A stretch of 6,848 nt of DNA from Caldifarciminota bacterium (GTDB lineage: Bacteria; Hydrothermota; Tepidihabitantia; Tepidihabitantales; Tepidihabitantaceae), in contig JAFGQF010000070.1 in assembly GCA_016935775.1 (NCBI GenBank), positions 1-6,848 of the forward strand, given 5' to 3'. The notes beneath the pieces were generated by a model that worked only from the letters and a program-made list of their open reading frames with translations, was not told where the DNA came from and did not search any database. Below are positions 1 to 5,376 of the stretch, piece by piece (position 1 is the stretch's first letter; every line of letters begins with the position of its first letter). The position numbers and the translations under genes were made by a program.

Positions 1-317
1 GTCGGGTAGAACAGGTCGCCGAAGAATGCGGCGACGGTCGGCTGGCCGCTGAGAATGGCGGGCAGCCACAGCGCGACGTTGCCGTTGGCCCGGATGTACT
101 CGGCCATGAACTGCCGGAGCTGGTAGCCGCCGGCGCCGAGCCAGTCGGTGCCAAACAGCATCTGGCTGCCGAACAGGTACTTGACGTAGAACACCAGCGG
201 CAGGATGAATATGACGACCAGAGCGAGCCGGTGCTGGCCGCGCTGTGATATCGCGTCGGGCGGGGCCGGGACCGCTTCCCGGCGGCGGTTCCCGGCCGGG
301 CGGCGTTTCAGTTTCAT
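1..317 (-). CDS. YfhO-family multi-pass membrane protein, N-terminal part (cut by window edge)
   Basis: Only the first 105 codons are present; the gene runs off the left edge. The protein begins MKLKRRPAGN with a basic, proline-rich cytoplasmic tail of about 30 residues. A hydrophobic segment follows at about 31-50 (LALVVIFILPLVFYVKYLFG). Next comes a soluble stretch with LFGTDWLGAGGYQLRQF, then WLPAILSGQP and GDLFYP near 84-105. This pattern of one TM helix, a G-T/S-D-W motif, W-P-x-x-x-x-G-x-P and a -D-x-F-Y-P ending is what I know from the start of YfhO-type proteins, large membrane proteins linked to glycosylation of envelope polymers. The function here is inferred. The ATG at 317 has a good ribosome site, AAGGAGA at 328-322, four bases upstream. 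Its ATG overlaps the TGA of the upstream flippase-like gene (ATGA, 4 bp), so the two are probably translationally coupled. Other GT-C or GT39-type membrane proteins are possible, because the diagnostic C-terminal part is missing. Confidence 0.72.
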   Translation of the reverse strand, partial: MKLKRRPAGNRRREAVPAPPDAISQRGQHRLALVVIFILPLVFYVKYLFGSQMLFGTDWLGAGGYQLRQFMAEYIRANGNVALWLPAILSGQPTVAAFFGDLFYP

Positions 318-1267
318 GCCGTCTCCTTTCGGCGGTTGCGGACGAAAGGCAGCAGCGCCAGGGCGGCGACGACTTCGGCCAGGGTTATCCAGACCCTGGT
401 GAGCAGCGCGGCGAGGATGGCGACCGGTTCGGGCATCGCGAAGCGGAAGGCGAAGGTGAGGATGCCTTCGCGAACGCCGAGACCGGCCGGCGTGACCAGG
501 CTGAGGAATCCCAGTATCCAGGCCAGTGCATACCCGCCGACGACTATCGGCAGCCGGTCCAGCGCCAGCGGGTAGAACGAGTTGATGAGCAGGAAGCAGC
601 CGAACCCCTGGACGACCCACATCAGCAGGTAGAGGCCGACGATGGCGACTATCCGCGGGAGCGGCAGGTTGATGTCGAGGAGCGGCTGCTTGAGCCGGCG
701 CAGCAGCGCGTTGACGATGCGCCGGAGCAGTGGCGGGTAGAGACAGACCAGGCAGACCGGGACGAGGACGAACGCCCAGTAGGCGTAGCCGGGCACCTGT
801 CCCCGCGGCAGCAGGATCACCGTCACGCCGAAGAGCAGCAGCGCCGCCAGCAGGGCAAAGCCGGCTTCCATGAACGCCGTCAGTACCGTCTTGGATTCGG
901 GTATGCCGTGGCGCCGGGCCAGGACTGCGCGGCCGAGAGTGAACCAGACCTTGCCCGGGACGTACTTGCCCATCTGCGAAACCGAGATGATGGCGGTGGC
1001 ACGGAAGGCCGACAGCCTTTCACCCAGCGAGCGGAGCAGCACCGTCCATGTCAGCCCGAAAACCGGCAGGTACAGCAGGAAGAGAACCCCGAAAGAAACG
1101 ACCAGGACCGGGTAGTTGAACCGAATGTCGGACCAGGGAATCTGGCTCCAGTCACGCACCAGCCGGCTGACCAGGAAGTAGAGGGCAGCCACGACGATGA
1201 CGAGGCCGAGTGCGAAACGCAGCCAGCGGGGAACTGCCGGCCGGGTTCGGGAGTTGTCCTCAGCCAT
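314..1267 (-). CDS. Flippase-like integral membrane protein (UPF0104 / LPG synthase TM-domain family, PF03706)
   Basis: This 317-residue protein is almost entirely hydrophobic, with about seven to eight probable membrane segments. Examples lie near 16-36, 52-72, 130-153, 161-177, 205-228, 239-256 and 281-307. Two signatures fit the lysylphosphatidylglycerol-synthase transmembrane-domain family: SVSQMGKYVPGKVW at about 95-108 and TPAGLGVREG at about 259-268. The family includes MprF-like flippase domains and AglD-like proteins. Stand-alone members of about 300 residues next to glycosyltransferases are usually read as flippases or helpers for lipid-linked glycans, and the substrate is unknown. 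No C-terminal aminoacyl-transferase domain is present, so this is not a full MprF. I chose the ATG at 1267, which overlaps the glycosyltransferase stop by 8 bp and gives a short polar N-terminus before TM1. Reading further upstream would run inside the glycosyltransferase gene. No Shine-Dalgarno is visible, which fits translational coupling. Confidence 0.82.
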   Translation of the reverse strand: MAEDNSRTRPAVPRWLRFALGLVIVVAALYFLVSRLVRDWSQIPWSDIRFNYPVLVVSFGVLFLLYLPVFGLTWTVLLRSLGERLSAFRATAIISVSQMGKYVPGKVWFTLGRAVLARRHGIPESKTVLTAFMEAGFALLAALLLFGVTVILLPRGQVPGYAYWAFVLVPVCLVCLYPPLLRRIVNALLRRLKQPLLDINLPLPRIVAIVGLYLLMWVVQGFGCFLLINSFYPLALDRLPIVVGGYALAWILGFLSLVTPAGLGVREGILTFAFRFAMPEPVAILAALLTRVWITLAEVVAALALLPFVRNRRKETA

Positions 1268-2390
1268 CGGCGGTCGCGGCGGGTGACCCGTGGAAGCGGT
1301 CAATGATACGCCGGTAGAGCGCGAGGTGGTGGTCCGCGAGGCGTGCGGCGCTCCAGTTGTCAACGACCCGCTGGCGAGCGATGCGACCCATTGATGCCCG
1401 TTCCCGCCCCAGGAGTCCAATAACCCGACGCGCGATCTCCTCGGGGTCGCCGGGGCGGAACAGGGTGCCGATTGCGTCGTCGATGATCTCGGGCAGGCCG
1501 CCGACATTCGATGCGGCGATGACCCGTTCACAGGCCATTGATTCGAGCGCGGCAATTGAGGTCGCCTCCATCAGCGACGGGATCAGGATGACGTCGGCCG
1601 AGCTGAGAATGGCGGGCATCCTGTCGTGGGGCTGCGAGCCCATGAAGACGACCGAGTCGGCGACCCCGAGCGACCGGGCCAGGGCTTCCAGTTCGGCCTG
1701 CAGGGGACCGGGGCCGACCATGTACAGCCGGGAGGGCACGGTCTTGAGAATCAGAGGCAGTGCCTGGACGGCAAACCGGACGCCGTTCTTCTCGACCAAT
1801 CGGCGCGGGCAGACGAGGATTGCCCGTCCCCGGTCCTCGAGCGCGGGTTCGGTCTTGCGGAACACCCGCGTGTTGACCGAGTTGACATAAGTCTCGACCT
1901 GCCGGTCCGGTGCGACCAGCCGGACCGCGGCGGCGAGCTCGGCGCTCGGGGTCAGGATGTGGTCGAGTGGTGCAAACAGCCATTTCAGCCCGGGCCGGAG
2001 CAGCCGCTGCGGGGCCAGTCGCAGGAAGTGGGACGAATGCACCGTGACCAGTCCGGGGATGCCGTATTCCCGCCGAGCGGTGCGAACCGGCAGGGCGCAG
2101 GGAAAACCCTGGCCGTGAACGATATCGGCGTCGCGTGCGGCCCGCAGGAAGGTTCGCTGCGAGGCGAGGACGTAGCGCAGCCAGCCGACCTGGTTGCGGC
2201 CGAACCAGCGTGTCCGGGTGACCCGGACGCCGCCGATCTCCTCCTCGGGTACGAGCCCGGGCAGCGAACTGCCGCAGACGATGTGGACCCGGTGGCCCCG
2301 AGCGACGAACTCCTCGGCGATGTCCTTGATGTGGCTTTCCATCCCGCCGACTTCGGGGTGGTAGTAGATGGCGTGGATTGCGATCTTCAT
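1260..2390 (-). CDS. GT4-family glycosyltransferase (GT-B fold)
   Basis: This 376-residue protein should transfer a sugar from a nucleotide-sugar donor at the cytoplasmic face of the membrane; donor and acceptor cannot be told from sequence. It starts MKIAIHAIYYHPEVGGMESH, the usual GT4 opening with its glycine-rich loop, and an N-terminal Rossmann domain runs to about 170. The C-terminal Glycos_transf_1 domain contains PRRLVEKNG (192-203; R197 and K201 are the usual phosphate-contacting pair), MVGPGP (224-229), SADVILIPS (264-272) and the retaining-enzyme E-x7-E motif E275-E283 (EATSIAALE). GGLPEII follows at 297-303. Length is normal for the family. The start at 2390 is fixed by this conserved N-terminus; the longer reading upstream runs through rpsT in another frame. 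No Shine-Dalgarno precedes it, and a stable hairpin ends 10 nt upstream. With the overlapping flippase-like and YfhO-like genes it forms a probable envelope glycan or glycolipid module. Confidence 0.88.
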   Translation of the reverse strand: MKIAIHAIYYHPEVGGMESHIKDIAEEFVARGHRVHIVCGSSLPGLVPEEEIGGVRVTRTRWFGRNQVGWLRYVLASQRTFLRAARDADIVHGQGFPCALPVRTARREYGIPGLVTVHSSHFLRLAPQRLLRPGLKWLFAPLDHILTPSAELAAAVRLVAPDRQVETYVNSVNTRVFRKTEPALEDRGRAILVCPRRLVEKNGVRFAVQALPLILKTVPSRLYMVGPGPLQAELEALARSLGVADSVVFMGSQPHDRMPAILSSADVILIPSLMEATSIAALESMACERVIAASNVGGLPEIIDDAIGTLFRPGDPEEIARRVIGLLGRERASMGRIARQRVVDNWSAARLADHHLALYRRIIDRFHGSPAATADG

Positions 2391-2400
2391 CGGTCTGCGC

Positions 2401-2421
2401 GGTCCGGGAACAGGCCGGACC
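2401..2421 (-). other. Perfect stem-loop just upstream of the glycosyltransferase start
   Basis: The arms GGTCCGG (2401-2407) and CCGGACC (2415-2421) are exact reverse complements around a 7-nt loop, and 2400/2422 adds an eighth pair. In the minus-strand transcript the stem ends 10 nt before the glycosyltransferase ATG, where a Shine-Dalgarno would normally sit. No U-run follows, so an intrinsic terminator is unlikely. Possible roles are control of translation, mRNA processing between rpsT and the downstream genes, or chance in GC-rich DNA. Confidence 0.5.
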
Positions 2422-2438
2422 GGGTCGGTATCATCGGG

Positions 2439-2452
2439 CGCCCGGCCGGGCG
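2439..2452. repeat. 14-bp perfect palindrome just downstream of rpsT
   Basis: CGCCCGGCCGGGCG is a perfect palindrome starting 3 bp beyond the rpsT stop codon (TGA at 2458-2456). It has no loop and no following T-run, so it is weak as a terminator by itself. It could slow 3'-to-5' decay of an rpsT mRNA. GC-rich sequence makes chance occurrence plausible. Confidence 0.35.
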
Positions 2453-2455
2453 TCC

Positions 2456-2713
2456 TCAGCCCTGCTTGGCGACCTGCTTGGCCAGGCGGGACTTCAGCCG
2501 CCGGGCGGTGTTGCGGTGGATAATGTTGTTGCGGGCAGATTTGTCGATGACCGACTGGACTTCGGGAAGCAGCTTGCCGGCAGCTTCCTTGTCTTCGGTC
2601 GCCCTGATCTGCTTGAGCGAGGCGCGCAGTTGCTTGCGGCGCTTCACGTTGCGCAGCCGGCGCCGGGCGGTCTGGCGTTCGCGCTTCAGCACGGACAGAG
2701 AAGTCTTGGCCAA
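2456..2713 (-). CDS. rpsT: Small ribosomal subunit protein S20 (bS20)
   Basis: This 85-residue, very basic protein has the length and composition of bS20, which binds 16S rRNA early in assembly of the 30S subunit. Family signatures are RQTARRRLRNVKRRKQLR near 13-30, DKEAAGKLLPEV near 41-52 and the C-terminal block DKSARNNIIHRNTARRLKSR (57-76), which corresponds to the usual DKAA-KGVIHKNTAARRKSRLA. The start is a TTG at 2713, giving MAKTSL. It is chosen because GGAGG lies exactly upstream (2723-2719) with a 5-nt spacer and because upstream sequence would add residues unlike the family. The gene lies 40 bp after tRNA-Phe on the same strand, with no promoter or terminator visible between them, so it is probably expressed from the tRNA promoter. 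The N-terminus is a little divergent from the common MANIKSAKKR form. Confidence 0.93.
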   Translation of the reverse strand: MAKTSLSVLKRERQTARRRLRNVKRRKQLRASLKQIRATEDKEAAGKLLPEVQSVIDKSARNNIIHRNTARRLKSRLAKQVAKQG

Positions 2714-2718
2714 GTATT

Positions 2719-2723
2719 CCTCC
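2719..2723 (-). promoter_or_regulatory. Strong ribosome binding site fixing the TTG start of rpsT
   Basis: Minus-strand GGAGG followed by the 5-nt spacer AATAC and then TTG. It decides the rpsT start in favour of the TTG over upstream in-frame ATG codons, which lack such a site and would begin next to or inside the tRNA region. Confidence 0.85.
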
Positions 2724-2753
2724 AAGGCAGTATGTTGCCAAATAGCAAGAAGG

Positions 2754-2826
2754 TGCCGGGACACAGAATCGAACTGTGGACACCGGGATTTTCAGTCCCG
2801 TGCTCTACCAACTGAGCTATCCCGGC
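2754..2826 (-). tRNA. tRNA-Phe, anticodon GAA
   Basis: The 73-nt minus-strand sequence folds as a complete cloverleaf. The acceptor stem is GCCGGGA paired with TCCCGGC, followed by U8-A9. The D arm is GCTC / AGTTGGTA / GAGC. The anticodon stem CGGGA / TCCCG carries the loop CTGAAAA, with anticodon GAA at 2793-2791. The variable loop is GTGTC, and the T arm is CACAG / TTCGATT / CTGTG. All stems are fully paired and the discriminator is A, as usual for tRNA-Phe. The base after the discriminator starts CCT, so the 3' CCA is not encoded and must be added by tRNA nucleotidyltransferase. The gene sits 40 bp upstream of rpsT. A near-consensus promoter lies so close that the primary transcript would carry only a few extra 5' nucleotides. 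Confidence 0.98.
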
Positions 2827-2835
2827 AGACGCGGA

Positions 2836-2863
2836 ATTGTAGAGCAAATCGGGCTGATGTCAA
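2836..2863 (-). promoter_or_regulatory. Sigma-70 type promoter for tRNA-Phe and the leftward genes
   Basis: On the minus strand a perfect -35 box TTGACA (2863-2858) and a -10 box TACAAT (2841-2836) are separated by 16 bp. Transcription would start around 2830-2828, two to four bases before the mature tRNA 5' end at 2826. The stretch after the -10 (TCCGCG) is GC-rich, as in stringently controlled stable-RNA promoters. No other promoter is evident before the glycosyltransferase gene, so this one may drive the whole leftward unit. Confidence 0.85.
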
Positions 2864-2894
2864 CCGTCGCCGAACCGGCTTCCGGCGGTGACGG
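2864..2894. promoter_or_regulatory. Imperfect inverted repeat between the divergent promoters (candidate operator)
   Basis: Left arm CCGTCGCCG (2864-2872) and right arm CGGTGACGG (2886-2894) match as an inverted repeat at 8 of 9 positions, with the mismatch G/T. A second small dyad, CCGG-CTT-CCGG (2875-2885), lies inside it. The element directly abuts the tRNA-promoter -35 box and ends 22 bp before the pdxJ-promoter -35 box. It lies upstream of both predicted transcription starts, so it would act as DNA, for example as a dimer binding site, rather than as RNA. Function is inferred. Confidence 0.4.
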
Positions 2895-2916
2895 GGCCCG
2901 CAAGTCCCGGCATTCC

Positions 2917-2945
2917 TTGACATTGGGTGCGTCCTCTCCTAGAAT
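2917..2945 (+). promoter_or_regulatory. Sigma-70 type promoter for the pdxJ-secD-secF-pgpA-cinA unit
   Basis: Consensus -35 TTGACA (2917-2922), a 17-bp spacer and -10 TAGAAT (2940-2945, one mismatch to TATAAT). The expected start is about 2951-2953, leaving a leader of only about 10 nt before the pdxJ ATG at 2962. No second promoter is needed downstream because the following genes overlap or abut. Confidence 0.85.
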
Positions 2946-2961
2946 TCGCACCACTGTGCGG

Positions 2962-3672
2962 ATGCTCTCCGTCAACATCGACCATGTCGCCACGCTGCGC
3001 CAGGCGCGGCGAGCAGATTTCCCTGACCCGGTGCAGGCGGCGGCGATGGTCGAACTGGGAGGGGCGGACGGTGTCACCGTTCACCTTAGGAGGGACCGGC
3101 GGCATATCAACGAGCGTGACGTGCAGTTGCTGCGGGCGACAGTCAAGAGCGAGTTGACGATTGAGATGGCGGCCAGCCGTGAGATGGTCGGTATTGCATC
3201 AGAGATCAAGCCTGATCAAGTCACGCTGGTTCCAGAACTTAGTACCGAGGTGACCACGACCAGCGGTCTGAACCTGTCCCGGTTGGGGACGCGGATCGGG
3301 CCGGTGGCGCGCCGGCTCAAGCGGGCCGGTATCAGGCTCAGCGTCTTCATCGAGCCTGATCCCCGTCAGATCGAGGCGGCTGCCCGGATTGGTGCCGAGG
3401 TCGTGGAGCTGAACACCGATGCCTACTGCCGGGAACGCGGCGATCGCGCAGGCGAGCTGGCGAAGCTGGCGGCGGCGGCGGGTGCGGCGCGGGAGTTGGG
3501 ACTGGCGGTTCACGCAGGTCACGGGCTGGACTATCGCAACGTCGTGCCGATGGTCGAACTCGGGGTTGCAGACGGCTACAGTATCGGGTTTGCGATCGTC
3601 GCCCGGGCATTGATGGTCGGCCTCAGGGAGGCAGTTGCCGAAATGAAGCATATCCTGGAGGTTTACTCTTGA
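2962..3672 (+). CDS. pdxJ: Pyridoxine 5'-phosphate synthase PdxJ, with altered ligand motifs
   Basis: This 236-residue TIM-barrel enzyme condenses 1-deoxy-D-xylulose 5-phosphate with 3-amino-2-oxopropyl phosphate to give pyridoxine 5'-phosphate in the DXP-dependent vitamin B6 pathway. Conserved features are VNIDHVATLRQAR (4-16), PDPVQAA (21-27), VTVHLR-DRRHI (38-49), EMA (68-70), LVPE (89-92), EVTTT (96-100), HAGHGLDY (184-191) and the C-terminal AVAEMK (224-229). By comparison with the E. coli enzyme, the catalytic His, Glu and His correspond to H41, E68 and H187, and all are kept. Several usually invariant positions differ: HLREDRR reads HLRRDRR, E-x-HTG reads ELNTD (149-153), and NIGHAI reads SIGFAI (207-212). 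The ATG at 2962 matches the usual start; GTG at 2956 is in frame but would add only V-R. No Shine-Dalgarno is visible and the predicted leader is very short. The stop overlaps the secD TTG. Confidence 0.93.
   Translation: MLSVNIDHVATLRQARRADFPDPVQAAAMVELGGADGVTVHLRRDRRHINERDVQLLRATVKSELTIEMAASREMVGIASEIKPDQVTLVPELSTEVTTTSGLNLSRLGTRIGPVARRLKRAGIRLSVFIEPDPRQIEAAARIGAEVVELNTDAYCRERGDRAGELAKLAAAAGAARELGLAVHAGHGLDYRNVVPMVELGVADGYSIGFAIVARALMVGLREAVAEMKHILEVYS
3657..3661 (+). promoter_or_regulatory. Ribosome binding site fixing the TTG start of secD
   Basis: GGAGG, a 7-nt spacer, then TTG at 3669-3671, which overlaps the pdxJ TGA as TTGA. The site lies inside the last codons of pdxJ and supports the TTG as the true secD start; no in-frame ATG is available nearby. 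Confidence 0.85.
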
Positions 3673-5375
3673 AAGGCGCAAGGTGGAAGTTTGCGGTTCT
3701 GGTTGTGGCCATCGGTTTGGCCATATGGTCGCTCTACCCGACGTTCCAGCTCTACTTCGTGATGCCGGGAGCCGAACGGGCGCTGGCAGACAAGCTGTCG
3801 CGGGCCGAGACCAGGGAAGACAGCCTGAAAGTCGAGCTCGAGAGGGGACAGCACCAGAAGAAGCTTGCCGGCCTGCACAAGCGGGCCCTGCACCTGGGAC
3901 TTGACCTGGTCGGCGGGATGCATCTCGTGCTCGAAGTCGACAAGACCAAGCTGAGCAAGGAAGATGCCAGGGATGCCGGGGACCGGGCACTCGAGGTCAT
4001 CCGCAACCGGATTGACCAGTTCGGCGTGTACGAGCCGATCATCCAGAAGATTGGCCAGGATCGCATCCTGGTGCAGTTGCCCGGGGTCGACCGCGACCGG
4101 GCGAAGGGCCTGATCGGCCAGACCGCGCAACTCCAGTTCCAGCTGGTAGCCGACGAGCGTACAACTTACGATGCGTTGAAGACCATCGACGACAAGCTTG
4201 AGCTGGCGCTGAAAGGCGAGGTTCTCCCGGTCGAGGAAGAGGAGACGCCGGGCGTCGAGCCAGACTCGACCGCGGACGACACCACCGACTGGGCCAGTGA
4301 GCTCGGCGAATTCGAGGAAGACGAGGTCGGCAGCTTCCTCGGCTACATCCAGACGATTGACCGCGATTTCGGGATCGAGGACGTTGATTTCCCGGAGTTC
4401 CGCCGGTTGCTTGCCGGCTCCGAGCAGTACTGGCCCGAGGGGCAGGAGTTCCTTTTCGGACCGGTCGAGGCGCACGAGGGACGTGATGTCCGGCGGCTCT
4501 ACCTGCTCAAGAGGGAACCGGAGATGCTGGGTTCGGCGATCAAGGACGCCCGGCCCGCGCCCTACCAGGGGTCGGACCCGGGGATGTCCAACACCTGGAT
4601 AGTCAGCCTGAAGCTGGCCAAGAAGGACGCGGCGGTGTTTGCCCAGGTGACCGGCCGGAACATCGGGCGGCGGCTGGCAATAGTGCTCGATGACATCGTC
4701 AAGTCGGCGCCGGTGATCCAGAGCCGGATCCCGGACGGCAACGCGATGATCACGACCAACGAGGTGAACCCCGACGAGTCGCGCGACCTGGCAATTGTGC
4801 TGCGGTCGGGCGCCTTGCCGGCGCCGGTCAACATCGTCGAGGAGCGGTCGGTCGGCCCGTCGCTGGGCAACGACTCGATCCGTCAGGGCGTCCAGGCCGG
4901 TCTGATCGGCGCGCTGGCGGTGCTGCTCTTCATGCTGATTTACTACGCGGTCGGCGGGGCGCTGGCCGACCTGGCGCTGGTGTTCAACATCTTCTTCCTG
5001 CTGGCGGTCCTCTCGGGTCTCAGGGCGACGCTGACGCTGCCGGGGCTGGCCGGCATCGCGCTCACCATCGGGATGGCGGTGGACGCCAACGTGCTGGTCT
5101 TCGAGCGGATCCGCGAGGAGCTGCGTGCGGGCAAAACCACGCTCGCGGCGGTCGATACCGGCTACGACCGGGCGCTGGTGACGATCCTCGACGCCAACCT
5201 GACGACCGTTATCACCGCGATCGCGCTCTATTTTATCGGCAGTGGCCCGATTCGCGGGTTCGCCATAACGCTGATAACCGGCCTGGTGATCAACGTCATC
5301 ACCGCGGTTTTCCTGACGAGATTCATCTTCGACTGGTTCCTGAGCCGGTTCGAGGTCAAGAAGCTGAGGATCTGA
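3669..5375 (+). CDS. secD: Protein translocase subunit SecD
   Basis: SecD is an RND-type membrane protein that, with SecF, uses the proton-motive force to help SecYEG substrates leave the translocon on the outer face of the membrane. This 568-residue copy has TM1 at about 8-30, then a short charged, possibly coiled-coil stretch (36-66) rich in E, K and R. The first SecD motif LGLDLVGGMHLVLEV follows at 76-90, then RNRIDQFGV (112-120), DRILVQLPGV (131-140) and, after the periplasmic domain, PAPVNIVEERSVGPSLG (384-400). The C-terminal five-helix bundle (about 405-555) contains GMAVDANVLVFERIREE (468-484), with the conserved Asp472, and GSGPIRGFA (524-532). An insert of roughly 90-100 residues, strongly acidic at 186-224, interrupts the periplasmic region. 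It starts with TTG under a strong Shine-Dalgarno, overlapping pdxJ by 4 bp, and is followed by secF after one base. Confidence 0.96.
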   Translation: MKGARWKFAVLVVAIGLAIWSLYPTFQLYFVMPGAERALADKLSRAETREDSLKVELERGQHQKKLAGLHKRALHLGLDLVGGMHLVLEVDKTKLSKEDARDAGDRALEVIRNRIDQFGVYEPIIQKIGQDRILVQLPGVDRDRAKGLIGQTAQLQFQLVADERTTYDALKTIDDKLELALKGEVLPVEEEETPGVEPDSTADDTTDWASELGEFEEDEVGSFLGYIQTIDRDFGIEDVDFPEFRRLLAGSEQYWPEGQEFLFGPVEAHEGRDVRRLYLLKREPEMLGSAIKDARPAPYQGSDPGMSNTWIVSLKLAKKDAAVFAQVTGRNIGRRLAIVLDDIVKSAPVIQSRIPDGNAMITTNEVNPDESRDLAIVLRSGALPAPVNIVEERSVGPSLGNDSIRQGVQAGLIGALAVLLFMLIYYAVGGALADLALVFNIFFLLAVLSGLRATLTLPGLAGIALTIGMAVDANVLVFERIREELRAGKTTLAAVDTGYDRALVTILDANLTTVITAIALYFIGSGPIRGFAITLITGLVINVITAVFLTRFIFDWFLSRFEVKKLRI

Positions 5376-5376
5376 G

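Noticed and set aside
245..1306. A 353-codon plus-strand open frame opposite the flippase-like gene
   Set aside because: Low-complexity E/Q/R/D-rich translation typical of the antisense of GC-rich membrane-protein genes. The minus-strand reading has clear membrane segments and family motifs.
1268..1555. N-terminal extension of the flippase-like protein up to 1555
   Set aside because: The added residues lie inside the glycosyltransferase gene, lack family similarity and are rich in S, T and P. The 8-bp overlap start at 1267 gives a normal family length.
2401..2421. Stem-loop read as an intrinsic terminator of rpsT
   Set aside because: The stem is stable but no T-run follows on either strand.
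2714..2753. Terminator between tRNA-Phe and rpsT
   Set aside because: Only a 4-bp GGCA/TGCC pairing is visible, with no U-tract, so termination is not supported.
2391..2783. N-terminal extension of the glycosyltransferase reading frame up to 2783
   Set aside because: It would read through all of rpsT and part of the tRNA in another frame with arginine- and alanine-rich non-conserved sequence. The conserved GT4 N-terminus begins at 2390.
1626..2891. A 421-codon plus-strand open frame across the glycosyltransferase, rpsT and tRNA genes
   Set aside because: It crosses a tRNA gene and two well-supported minus-strand genes, and its translation shows no domain.
2776..2961. N-terminal extension of PdxJ up to 2776
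   Set aside because: It would begin inside the tRNA gene and run through both promoters; PdxJ normally starts just before the VNIDH motif.
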